A stretch of DNA of 64,000 nt from Clusia tigrina. Lineage: Eukaryota; Arthropoda; Insecta; Diptera; Clusiidae. Positions within the stretch are counted from its first letter, which is position 1, and the number at the start of each line of letters is the position of its first letter. Shown here in pieces: positions 1-10,888 of the stretch. Below the pieces are notes generated by a model. It saw nothing but the letters and a program-made list of their open reading frames with translations. It searched no databases and had not been told where the DNA came from. The translations under genes and the position numbers were made by a program. The stretch is from positions 88,211,152-88,275,151 of the forward strand of contig OV050030.1 in NCBI GenBank assembly GCA_920105625.2, read 5' to 3'.

Positions 1-104
1 TAATTATCATACTATCATTGATAGTGTTGTCTTTACACTTATACGAATAATGTAATAAAAAAGAGGGGGAAGCGAGTTATACTATTAATACAGATATTTC
101 TTAT

Positions 105-1190
105 TACAGTTTAGGAATATTCATAACAATAGCTGCTGCACATGATTTCCAGGTTTTCAGCTACCAATCCCCAATAGTATCAGTTCGCGACGGAGATGGA
201 TGGGTTATAAATGGTTGTTTCAAACTCGTACACATCGTGGATTTGAATACATACAGAGACTTACTTCTAAACATTTCATCTATGGCCGACTCCACTAAGC
301 AAAGCGACGATAAAAAACTCGTATACGAAGATCACTTTACGTGGATAATGAATCGACTGGATGAATTAAAAGCAAGAGGTTCAAGAAGAGCTCGGTCGAT
401 AGTTTGGATAGGCTCCGCCTGGAAGTGAACGTTGAAGAAAGTGAACCAGATAGTCGACAAGATCAACGTTATATCAAAGGATACCAGAGACGACCAAGTT
501 GAGGGAGACATTCTGAACAAGCTACACATCATAAGAGCTGAAGTCAGTGAAATTGTTCGGGCTTGTCACATGGCCAAGACCGGAATCGTAATCGGAAATT
601 AGCTGGACAAAGAAGAAATAAACCAAATCTTGGCAGAAATAGAGACGCTTCCTTATCAAAATGCTATAGAGGCGATCGAGTTTCGAAAGCCTTCAGTATA
701 TACAAATGGTTCCCTCTTATTGTACGTCCTGGCAATGCCGAAATTAAACACGGCAAAGTACCATCTTCTTATAACCAGAGCCGCAATAATTGAAGGTAAA
801 CAAATTGATTTGGGATTCTGACAAATGCTGGTGAGCCAGTCGGAGACATACGGTTTGAAGGACAAATGCCTCGTAATTAACAACTCGACCGTTTGTGAGG
901 AAAAGGTATTACAAAGGATTCCTGAAGATAGCGCCTTACCCCGAATTTTAAAAGGAGGTCACGCCAAATGTCAGTTCCGCACAAAAAGGAGGAGGTAATC
1001 GTAATGCTTAACGGGAGTACAATCTTTTTAACAAATTTAAAGGCCAAATCGCAAACGAGAACACAGCAACCCTCATCGAAGGTACTAACGTAATCCAGTT
1101 AACAAACGAAACTATATTTATTCGAAACCAAACGTTCACAACGTCGATATATATTGTGATACTCGTATATATATATGTACGCTAATCTCA
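105..1190 (+). pseudogene. env: Errantivirus-type envelope gene remnant
   Basis: Degenerate remnant of an insect endogenous retrovirus envelope gene, which encodes a membrane fusion glycoprotein. A T-rich stretch ending in CAG near 108-118 looks like the splice acceptor expected upstream of env. Reading then runs open through a hydrophobic start to a basic cleavage-like site (RRAR, about 386-400) followed by a segment ending GSAWK, which matches the furin site and fusion-peptide start of gypsy-type Env. A TGA follows at 426. Further Env-like segments continue to about 1190 in shifted frames (for example 630-821 and 826-1000), with stops and a short deletion after the cleavage site. The gene cannot be expressed. 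No LTR in the same orientation follows, so the element is truncated. Assignment rests on the cleavage/fusion region; the rest is inferred by position. Confidence 0.65.
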
Positions 1191-1429
1191 GAAACTACCA
1201 ATCCAAATGCCACCAAATTGTGAACATATGTTTGTCTTGGCTGTAGGCAGGTTTCTGTTTTTAATTGGACACGCCAGGTGGCGCTGGGGTCGTTATTTGT
1301 AAAACAAGCTATTTCTCCAGAACCAATGGACCAAATGACATCAAATTTTGGTCACATGTTAGAGTGTCTCCAATACAAATTTTTGTACCCATCAGATGCC
1401 GCTGGGATCGAGATCAATCTATAGAATTC
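1191..1429. other. Unassigned spacer
   Basis: No coding or repeat signature is recognisable. It lies between the + strand env remnant and the - strand LTR. The last four bases (ATTC, 1426-1429) would be the expected target duplication of the neighbouring LTR, but the partner end is lost. Confidence 0.4.
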
Positions 1430-1929
1430 TGTTGGGGACCGTATCTGGTTGTTGTCCTCGGGAGCGTCCTTTCGCTGCCTGTCCTGAGCGCGCATGTAGC
1501 TGCAACCTATAACTTTTACACAAAATAAATGACACGCACTAGTTTGGTTGGACAAGAAGCTTTATTCTTAAAATACTAGATCTTATATACTATTTACAAA
1601 CAAACATTACAGTCTACGTCTTGACTTTTCTGGTGTTCCAGTTGTTGTTTGTTGTCAGTTGCTCAAGCCAACTGACCTACTGAAAGCAAAAGTGTCGTCG
1701 GTGAATTCTAAATGCCCCTCGTCAGCTTGACTGCGGAACTGTGACACCCTAAAAGTTTGCATCATAATTAATACATAAATACTATTAATTTACAATATTT
1801 GCACCTTAAAAATATGTGCTCTCTTTTTGAATTTAATTGCGTAAAGTTAACCACACCAAATGTGTAGTATCGGTTAGGAGCCGGTGCTGTGAGTCAACTA
1901 CGTAGGTAGCTTGATTCTAACTCACAACA
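1430..1929 (-). repeat. 3' LTR of env-type Ty3/gypsy element, copy 1
   Basis: A 500 bp long terminal repeat. On the - strand it begins TGTTGTGAG and ends CCCCAACA, giving the TGTTG...CAACA termini. It aligns along most of its length with the LTRs at 37189-37666 and 47376-48779, including shared blocks near its middle (the GGTGTTCCAGTT stretch) and near its 5' end (CCACACCAAATGTGTAGT on the + strand). A polypurine tract and env sequence lie on its 5' side, so this is the 3' LTR of a - strand element whose remainder is lost beyond about 3548. Confidence 0.8.
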
Positions 1930-1943
1930 TCCCTCCCCTCTTT
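1930..1943 (-). other. Polypurine tract
   Basis: On the - strand this is AAAGAGGGGAGGGA, directly abutting the LTR start. It is the expected primer site for plus-strand DNA synthesis in an LTR retrotransposon. The same tract is seen beside the LTR at 54932-55363. Confidence 0.75.
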
Positions 1944-3548
1944 CTGAAAGAAGTTAGTGCAGCTAACTTCCATTAAATCTTTACAATATTTTTCTTGCAC
2001 TGCAAACAATTATGTGCATCGATTTAACTCTATAGAACATACATCTAATTTGTTTTATTTTATTTGGTTTTTTTTTGCTTTTTTATAATTTTTTTCCATA
2101 TTTTTTTTTTATCTAGCTTTTATTTTCTTTTGTAGTTTTTTTTTCTTTAGTTTGTTTTTGTTTTTTCTTATTTTTATCCATCATTTTTTTTATATTCCCC
2201 TTTTTATAATTTGGTATTTTATTGACTCTTTTCTCATTGGCGTATATACTCGTACAAACATCTATACAATAGCACAATTCTATTCCTCTGCTACTTGCTG
2301 GTCCAGTTGACGACCGTCGTTGTCGGAGTGGGTGTTGTGCTGTGCCGCTGTTGTGGTTGGTTCGAGTCTCCGGAGAGCTGTTACTATTGTGAACCAATTT
2401 TTCGTTAGGAGGATCGTCATCAGCATTATTACTAGGATGAGCCCGGTTATACTGCCTACCCCCCCTTCCTCCAGGTGTGTACTATCTCGTAGGAATCGGC
2501 TAGGTGTGATACTCTTTCAACATCCTCAGCCTCTTTTACCAAGTCGCTGATCGCTCTGCTATTTGTTGTTAGTGTTCTTCGTAAATCCAGGAAATGCATG
2601 AGTGAGTTTGTTTCCGGTGTTGTGGGTGTAGAGATTGTTTGAGATTTCCCAGTAGCTCCTGTAGTTTTGTTGTTAACCGGTTTGTTCCCATGACGGACGT
2701 TGAGAAGTTGTACCGCGACTCTTCTTGAGCTTTGTGTACTAAAAATACTCCTTTACCAATGGTTCTGCAACCTGCTTCGATTGTTATAAAGCCGGTGTCT
2801 ACCAATTCCAAACGTGTGGTCCCGTCTGTGCACACCGCCGAAAACGTCACCTGGTCGTCAAAATGGTAGAGCCATTTATTTATGGTTCTGGTAGCTATCT
2901 GGAATGGTTATGTGGTCGCACTGGTCCTTTTCATGCTTCAGGACTCCTATTTCGCATTAGTCGCTTGTTTGGGTTATTACTTTCCCAGGATTGTAAAATA
3001 AGCGTTCTTCTGTGTCCACCTCCCAGCATTTTCCCTCGTCCTCTATGGACATGCCGATATAGTGCTCCTGTTCCTGGCTTGCGGCTATATAGTCGTATCT
3101 TGTATTTAGCAATACGCACCAATCTAGGTTTAGTCTTTAGGGGATAGGGTACACCTTGTGCATCGTAAATAGTTCCAATAACCGGAATCTTTATGACAAC
3201 TCTTAAGCCCTTCTCCGCCTCTTTAGTTCGAACCTCGGCCAGTTCGTAGAACCGCTCCGGTGCCTCGCTATACCATGCTATGCCTCTCATCGACGTTTGC
3301 GCTGCTTGGATTAGCTCGTCCGAAGTTAGGAACAATAGGTGTAGCTTGCCATGTAAGAGGTCGACCAGTACCACTATCTCTGTTTGTTGTTGATTCTGAA
3401 TGCTCATTAAATCTTCGGAAATAACCTTCTTCAACATGAAAGAATCCGCCAAGTTTACTTCTGCTTCCTCCTGTCTCTTCCCAATACCCTCCAATGCCGA
3501 GTGCATCTGATCCAGCTCTTGGAAAGTTCTATCCACCGCTAATAATAA
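1944..3548 (-). pseudogene. env: env-like gene and 3' region, gypsy copy 1
   Basis: The open reading is in pieces: 3536-2931 (201 residues) and 2850-2569 (93 residues), in different frames. The first piece starts with a predicted helical, coiled-coil-like segment and contains a block beginning LLHGKLHLL, which resembles the conserved stem region of insect F/Env-type fusion proteins. The second contains a CRTIGKG block. The region from about 2550 down to 1944 is pyrimidine-rich on the + strand and looks like 3' untranslated sequence; it aligns with 37691-38120 in the 11.6 kb copy. Role if intact: virion-type envelope protein. No complete frame remains. The 5' break at about 3548 abuts an unrelated LINE fragment. 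Confidence 0.6.
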
Positions 3549-3549
3549 T

Positions 3550-3713
3550 AACTCGACACCTGCCTTAACCTGGGCTATATTCCGCTAAGATGGAGAGAGG
3601 GTCCTTCATACCCAAAGCGGGCAGGCCCTCACATGCAAATCCTAAAGGCTTCAGACCAATCAGTCTCACGTCTTTCCTCCCAAAAACATTGGATATATTG
3701 ATGGATGCACACT
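3550..3713 (+). pseudogene. LINE reverse transcriptase fragment
   Basis: A short piece of non-LTR retrotransposon RT. The readable core FIPKAGR...GFRPISLTSF is the conserved first RT block of I/LOA-like LINEs. The preceding 40 bases read as the usual segment before it in a shifted frame. Both ends are cut: env remnant on the left, mariner remnant on the right. The clade cannot be fixed from this length; the LINE at the right end of the window is a possible relative. Confidence 0.6.
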
Positions 3714-4253
3714 TACGGAACAATCTTCGCTGCCGCACGTTTCATGCCTAAAACAACCGTAAAAATTGCTTGGCATGAGCCGAACGATATGCCAACATCA
3801 TCAGCAACCTCTCTGATAGTAATTCGACGATTATCCAAAATCATTTTCTTCACTGCGTCAATGTTTTCATCGGTTGTTGACGTGCTCGGGCGACCAGGAC
3901 GAGCATCGTCATTGACATTTTCTCAGCTTTCCTTAAACCGGTTATACCACAATTGAACTTGTGTTCTGCTCATAGTAGACTCGCCAAACGCCACAGTCAA
4001 CATTTCAAATGTCCTTGCGCAATTTAATTTCATTTTTTACACAAAACTGAATACAGTTTCTTTGATCCATTTTTTCGAATAGTACAAAATCGAAGAGCAC
4101 ACCAAAACACGACTAACCTTTTTATCTGTCAAAAACAAACTGACAATCCAAAATGGTTGGTATTGCCAAGACATGTGTACCAACAAATGCGAACATCGAA
4201 CATACGTAACTCACGAACAGATGAAAATAACGGTTATTTTTTGATCACACCTC

Positions 4254-4257
<4 letters not shown>
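3714..4257 (-). pseudogene. Mariner transposase, N-terminal fragment
   Basis: On the - strand an ATG near 4070 opens a mariner transposase start. The recognisable DNA-binding part reads TQVQLWYNRFK and GRPSTSTT, the paired helix-turn-helix region and linker of mariner transposases, ending with a V-GI-GS-QAI helix near 3760. The catalytic DDD domain is missing: the gene stops at the junction with the LINE fragment at 3713. About 170 bp of 5' flank separates the ATG from a terminal-repeat-like sequence, GAGGTGTGATCAAAAAATA, whose outer side meets the (TA)n tract. The gene is dead by truncation. Confidence 0.7.

Positions 4258-4337
<80 letters not shown>
4255..4337. repeat. (TA)n microsatellite
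   Basis: About 83 bp of uninterrupted TA directly outside the mariner terminal repeat. TA is the mariner target site, so the tract could be the insertion site or could have expanded from the duplicated TA. Confidence 0.95.
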
Positions 4338-4339
<2 letters not shown>

Positions 4340-4361
4340 TATCGTATATATATACGAGTAT

Positions 4362-4889
4362 ATTGTGTCGAAATTGCCCTCTTGACAATTTATTCTGTTA
4401 CGAAATTGCCCTCCTGACAATTTACTCTAACTCTCTGTACTCGGATTCGTACCACTGGATCGTGTAGCAATCAAACAATCGCTGGTTAAATTAAAATAAC
4501 TAACTTTATTTAACTATTGCTATTTACACATTTAATATTAGGCTTAAAGTTTACTTTTTTACAATTTGTACTTTATTTCACAATTCAATTGATCACTTTA
4601 TTCCATAATGAATTTCATCACTTTGCACAATTACAAATACTGCTGCTTCGATTATAATGCGCGATGTACACACTGTTCCGATCTCTGTTCGAATGTCTGT
4701 TTCTTTGCACAGTCTTGTGCTTTTATATTTTCAAATGGTTGAGGTGGAAACTTCTACAATTCGCTAGAATTTTCTGGATGTTTCTAGAACTTTATACACC
4801 TGAAAGAATTTCTTTCGAGGAAATTCTTTACACCACCATCTCTGCAACGAAAGAAGGTTTTATTCGAATAGATTGTATCTTGACTAACA
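4362..4889 (-). repeat. Probable solo LTR
   Basis: LTR-like sequence with TGTTA...TAACA termini (TGTTA at 4396, TAACA ending 4889). The - strand carries an ordered promoter and polyadenylation layout: a TATAAAAG box near 4717-4725 and several AATAAA signals between about 4495 and 4605. A 37 bp tandem near-duplicate of the outer end (GAAATTGCCCTC...) precedes 4396, so the left boundary is uncertain. No internal element and no clear target duplication are seen. It may belong to the BEL/Pao or copia type. Confidence 0.5.
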
Positions 4890-4905
4890 GGGTGGTGCAC
4901 TCATT

Positions 4906-4945
<40 letters not shown>
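4906..4945. repeat. (TA)n microsatellite, interrupted
   Basis: About 40 bp of TA with one TG interruption. It directly abuts the left terminal repeat of the rosa-like mariner at 4946. Confidence 0.9.
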
Positions 4946-6752
<1,807 letters not shown>

Positions 6753-6899
6753 ATCACTTTCCCTACAAACAGATACATCAGAACATGTGTCTAATTTAAT
6801 TTATTTTAAATTTAATTTATTTCTTATTTCCTTGCGTACACTGCTAATCGACAATGTATATTTGACATATGTCAAAAAGTTTAATAAAAAATATTGATT
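6753..6899. other. Unassigned AT-rich spacer
   Basis: No recognisable coding or repeat structure. It may be further decayed Helitron sequence, since the helicase remnant follows directly. Confidence 0.4.
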
Positions 6900-7120
6900 T
6901 TTTAATATTCTAAATATAAAGGCAACCATTATCACCGGAAAATTTAAAGGAGAACACGTTCTACTCCAACGTATACGAATGATTCCAACAGATGACCCCA
7001 TTCAATTCAAACGATTGCAATTCCCAAGGTCAAAAAATGAGATGTTGCAGTTTAGACTTGGAAAATCCGTGTTTTTCAAACGGACAAATGTATGTGGCCT
7101 CCTCAAGAGTAGAGAAGCTG
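6900..7120 (+). pseudogene. Helitron Rep/helicase C-terminal fragment
   Basis: Remnant of the PIF1-type helicase end of a Helitron rolling-circle transposase. One frame reads a strand-exchange block containing MIPTDDPIQFKRLQFP (about 6978-7030), and a second frame reads the last helicase motif, LDLENPCFSNGQMYVASSR (about 7047-7110), ending at a TAA. The two blocks are normally about 15 residues further apart, so a small deletion with frameshift lies near 7030. No Rep domain or Helitron hairpin terminus is visible; (TA)n follows. Confidence 0.75.
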
Positions 7121-7128
7121 TAAAATGT

Positions 7129-7130
<2 letters not shown>

Positions 7131-7160
<30 letters not shown>
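7131..7160. repeat. (TA)n microsatellite
   Basis: About 30 bp of TA between the Helitron fragment and the 5'-truncated LINE. Confidence 0.85.
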
Positions 7161-7164
<4 letters not shown>

Positions 7165-7165
7165 A

Positions 7166-7704
7166 TATAGGATCTCTTGGAACATACAGTTAAGGAACAA
7201 AAGGCTGATGTTGCGGTTCTTACCGAGCCATACCGGCGCAAGCACCAAGGAGTTTGGGCCGAGGACAATACTGGCGGAGCCGCACTGTGGGTGTGTGGAG
7301 CCAGGGCCTTACAACTGAGCAACAAATATAGTAGCGACGGCTGCGTCAGAGCGACCATTGGAGGGACCACGGTCTACGGTTGCTACCTTCCACCAAGCCT
7401 CACTACGAATGACTTCGAGTCAGTGGTGGACAGACTTACCCTGGATGAGCGAGACATGCACCCCTTAGTGACTGCTGGCGACTTCAACACATGGGCAAAT
7501 GAATGGGGCTGCGCCCGAACCACACCAAGAGGTCATATCCTCATGGACGCATTCACGGCACTTGACGTAGTTCTCATGCACACGGGAGAGGCGATATTCG
7601 CCAGAGGAGGAGCCAGCTCCGTGATCGACCTTACGTTCCTGAGTCCCATATATATTCACAGCGATCACAATGCCATTACGATCGATCTAAAGTTACCGGG
7701 GTGA
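7166..7704 (+). pseudogene. LINE endonuclease domain (APE type)
   Basis: Apurinic-type endonuclease that nicks the target DNA for target-primed reverse transcription. Visible motifs: VAVLTEPYR (catalytic Glu block), GDFNTWANEWG near residue 102 of this frame, SVIDLTF, and SDHNAI at the end, the canonical C-terminal His motif. The frame lacks the extreme N-terminus (start truncated after about 10 residues) and ends at a TGA at 7702. Family members continue in one frame into RT, so the stop is a defect. Confidence 0.75.
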
Positions 7705-7749
7705 AGGCCAAAAATAGGTCCAAAAGAGAGACTGGAGGGCGGATAAACT

Positions 7750-9660
7750 TGATGACGGAGCCCTTAAAGTCATGTTAGGGGACATGAAGTTTTAAGGTGG
7801 TTTGGACGAAATGGCAAGTCAGCTAGCAAGCCAGCTAGAGAGTGCATGCGACGCGGCGGATGTCATAAATCCGTCTACTGGTGGACAGATGAGATCGCTG
7901 GCCTGCGTAAGGAATGTCATGCCGCAAGACGAAGACGCCAGCGGGCAATAGGCAAGCCAGAGTGTCTGCAGCTACGCCAGGTATATATGGAGGCCAAGAG
8001 GAGGCTGAAAAAGGAAATAAAGTCAGGCAAGCGCAGGAGTTTCATCGAACTATCTGCACAGGTTGAAGAAAACCCATGGGGCACAGCATATAAGCTTAAG
8101 ATGAAAAAGCTCCCTTGCCATAGGCAACCAGCCCCAAGCTGCCCCGACTTGCTCAGACGGATTGTGGGAGAGCTCTTCCCAGCACAGGACTACGTGCCTG
8201 GCCAATCCCCCTCGAGTTGCACGGAGAATTTCCCAATGTGACCACTGACGAGGTGATGCGGGCGGTTGGAGGATTTGGGGACCAGAAGGCACCTGGCTCA
8301 GATGGAATACCCAACCGAGTGCTCAAACCGGCAGCTGCGCTACACCCAGAGGCAATGAGGTCTCTTTAGGAGACCTGTTTTAGACAAGGTGTCTTCCCAA
8401 AATGGTGGAATAGGCAGCGGCTGGTCCTGATGCAAAAGCTGATAAACCAACGGAAGACTCATCAGCCTATCGTGCCCTGTGCATGCTAGACATGGCAGGG
8501 AAGGTCCTGGAGCGGATTATTTGCAAACGGATTGAAGAGGCTCTAGTGGAGGCACTTGACAGTGGACGCCATTGACGACGTCATCCAAATGGCGAAGGGG
8601 GCGATACAAGGACGAAGATGGAAGGGGGGCTCCAAGAGGTATTGCCTTGTGGTCACCCTTGATGTCAAGAATGCCTTAAACTCGGCGAGATGGGCGCGCA
8701 TAGCGAGTTCGCTGACAGAGTTTAGAGTGCCCGTCTACCTAAGACAGATGATTGCCGGCTACTTTATCGACAGGATGCTATAAGATTCCGAGCGAGGTAT
8801 GGAAACGCATAAGGTCACCGGAGGGGTTCCCCAGGGGTCTGTACTGGGTCCACTACTCTGGAATATTATGTATGATGGCATTCTCCGCATACAGGTGCCC
8901 CATGATGTAAAAATCATCGGATATCCGGACGACATAGCGTTAGTGTTCGCGGCGAAACATCTGGAAGCGGTAGTAGCGGAGGCGAATCGCACAGTGGCCA
9001 TTGTCGGGAGATGGCTGGCGTATGCAGGACTTAGACTAGCGGAGCAGAAAACGGAGGCCATCCTTATTTCGAGTCGAAAGGTACAGGAGGTCGCGGAGAT
9101 AAGAGTTGGAAACTGCACCATTACCACGATCCCACACTTGAAGTACCTAGGCGTCTAGATAGACTCCAGATTAACATTCAAGGAACACTTGAGGCGTGTA
9201 GGCGAAAAGGTGGCTCGGATCTGCTCTTCGCTTTGCCGGATAATGCCGAACCTTGGAGGACGGCGGCAGCGGAAGAGAAAGCTCATATCAGGAGTTGTCA
9301 AATCCGTAATCCTGTACGGGGCGCCCATATTGGCTGATAAGGCGAATATCATGGCATACGTTCACACCATAGAGGCAGCCTGTAGGAGAAGTACACTTCG
9401 AATGATCTGTGCCAATCGAACTGTGTCGACAGACGCCGCGCTGGTGACTGCTGGTATGATCCCTGTGGACCTGCTGGCCAAGGAGTTGTGGAGACTATAC
9501 TACGGCAGAAGTACGCGCGAGTCTAGTGCGGAAAATCGCGTAGTAGCCACCAGGCAGCGCACCATACGGGAGTGGCAAGCCCGATGGGAAGCGATTGAGA
9601 AGGGCCGTTGAACTTGGAGACTGATTTCTGACCTCCAATGTTGGATGAACAGGTCGCATG
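7750..9660 (+). pseudogene. LINE reverse transcriptase and C-terminal region
   Basis: Continues the LINE ORF2. The linker 7846-8241 (131 residues, motif VYWWTDEIA) is open; RT starts near 8250 with KAPGSDGIPN. Stops and frameshifts break it at about 8370, 8430, 8565, 8780 and 9157. RT motifs visible: LDVKNALNSARW (about 8660), GGVPQGSVLGPLLWN (8819-8865) and the active site GYPDDIALV (about 8920). The family has YADD, so Ala is replaced by Pro. The thumb and C-terminal part runs in 9189-9611. The usual C-terminal Cys/His knuckle is lost because an inverted repeat (9690-9725) replaces it. Non-functional. Confidence 0.8.
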
Positions 9661-9689
9661 GCGATATGAACTACCACGTCACGCAAATG

Positions 9690-9725
9690 CTGACCGGGCA
9701 CGGAGGTTTCTCCGTGCCCGGTCAG
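9690..9725. repeat. Perfect 16 bp hairpin in LINE 3' part
   Basis: CTGACCGGGCACGGAG (9690-9705), loop GTTT, then its exact complement (9710-9725). The left arm is normal LINE coding sequence (LTGHG); the right arm is not, so it looks like a templated inverted duplication that replaced coding sequence. Confidence 0.9.
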
Positions 9726-9887
9726 GGTCCTTTGACCATTCCCCTCCCCGAATGAAGTATTGCTCAGCGGATATGTACCGTCGGGGAGGCGTCCGTGGGG
9801 GTTGTTTTAGTGGGTAAGAGCCCCACACTACTGGCGCATCGTCCAGAGTCTGGTTGCAGGTTTCCACCTCCAATACACACAAAAAAA

Positions 9888-10175
9888 ACATATACATATA
9901 CATATACATATACATATGCATATACATAATCATATACATATAAATATACATATCCATATACATATCCATATACGTATACATATTCATAATCATGTACATC
10001 TACATATACAAGAACATATACACATACATATTCATATACGGATAGATATTCATATACAAATACTTATACATATACATTTACATATACATATCCATAAACA
10101 TATTCATCTACATGTTCATTTACATATACAGATACATATTCATTTACATAAACATATACATATACATAAGCATGT
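9888..10175. repeat. CATATA-type microsatellite
   Basis: About 290 bp of imperfect CATATA/CATACA repeats directly after the LINE A-run. It gives meaningless HIHI/YMYM open frames. Possible target of the LINE (ACAY-type repeat). Confidence 0.9.
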
Positions 10176-10177
10176 AT

Positions 10178-10332
<155 letters not shown>

Positions 10333-10340
10333 TACATTTA

Positions 10341-10707
10341 TGTATTGCTTAAGCATATGCTGAGCGTAGCGATCCCACTGCTCTACGAACGAATATGCCC
10401 ATCAACTTGTAATTAGTTATATTTGCACATACGTAATGCAGAATTTTGCAAGCTAGCATTTTTAGGCGTGTGAAAATTTAATTTCAATATCTTTAATTTT
10501 AAATAACATGATATTTCCGTTTTAATTTGTACGTAAGCATTAGTTAAATTAGTTAATTGTTATTGTAATTATATGTGTATCAATTAGTATATAAGTTCAA
10601 CCTTTATGAAATAAAGCAGTCACTTTTAATAATTGACTCCATCAACCACACAAAATTGTGTTCTTTCTAAGTTATACTATTTCTTGCGCCATATAACATT
10701 CTCAACA
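10341..10707 (+). repeat. Probable LTR, copia-like
   Basis: Candidate LTR starting TGTATTGC and ending CTCAACA. In order it holds a TATATAAG box (about 10587), a polyadenylation signal AATAAAGC (about 10610) and an A/T-rich U5. Boundaries are uncertain because no second copy exists in the window. Confidence 0.4.
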
Positions 10708-10858
10708 GCTATATTGGTACCAGGACCGAAATAGCAACCTAACTAATCAATTTGTGATTAACCTACGTTATACTGGTACAAGCACCATAGAACAATTCAT
10801 CAGCCATTTTGGTACAAGCACCGAACTGGCAACCATTTAAGGATAAAGATCCATAAAC
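10708..10858 (+). other. LTR-element leader with triplicated motif
   Basis: Follows the candidate LTR. A TTGGTACCAGGACCGAA block near 10714 recurs twice in changed form (near 10775 and 10808), each with TGGTACAAGCACC. It resembles an initiator-tRNA-type primer site followed by duplicated leader. It ends abruptly at the errantivirus array (10859). Confidence 0.35.
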
Positions 10859-10888
10859 ACAAATCAAAATCAAAATGTGAACGAAATT
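10859..10888 (+). repeat. LTR scrap at array 5' end
   Basis: 30 bp identical to the internal part of LTR4 (35495-35524), joined directly to late protease sequence (matching 17565 onward). About 2 kb, comprising the rest of the LTR, leader, gag and most of protease, is missing. An AAAT shared at the joint suggests a microhomology deletion. Confidence 0.8.

Larger units (their letters stand above)
7166..9887 (+). mobile_element. R1-clade LINE, 5'-truncated and decayed
   Basis: Non-LTR retrotransposon about 2.7 kb long: endonuclease, linker, reverse transcriptase, C-terminal region and a 3' untranslated tail. It is 5'-truncated (no ORF1, endonuclease incomplete). GC content is much higher than its surroundings. 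The 3' UTR (about 9726-9887) contains a GGGTAAGAGCCCCACACTA stretch typical of R1-clade ends and stops at a short A run next to a CATATA-rich microsatellite. Waldo and Mino, R1-clade elements of flies, insert in ACAY or AC repeats, so the context favours a Waldo-like element (inference). Confidence 0.75.
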
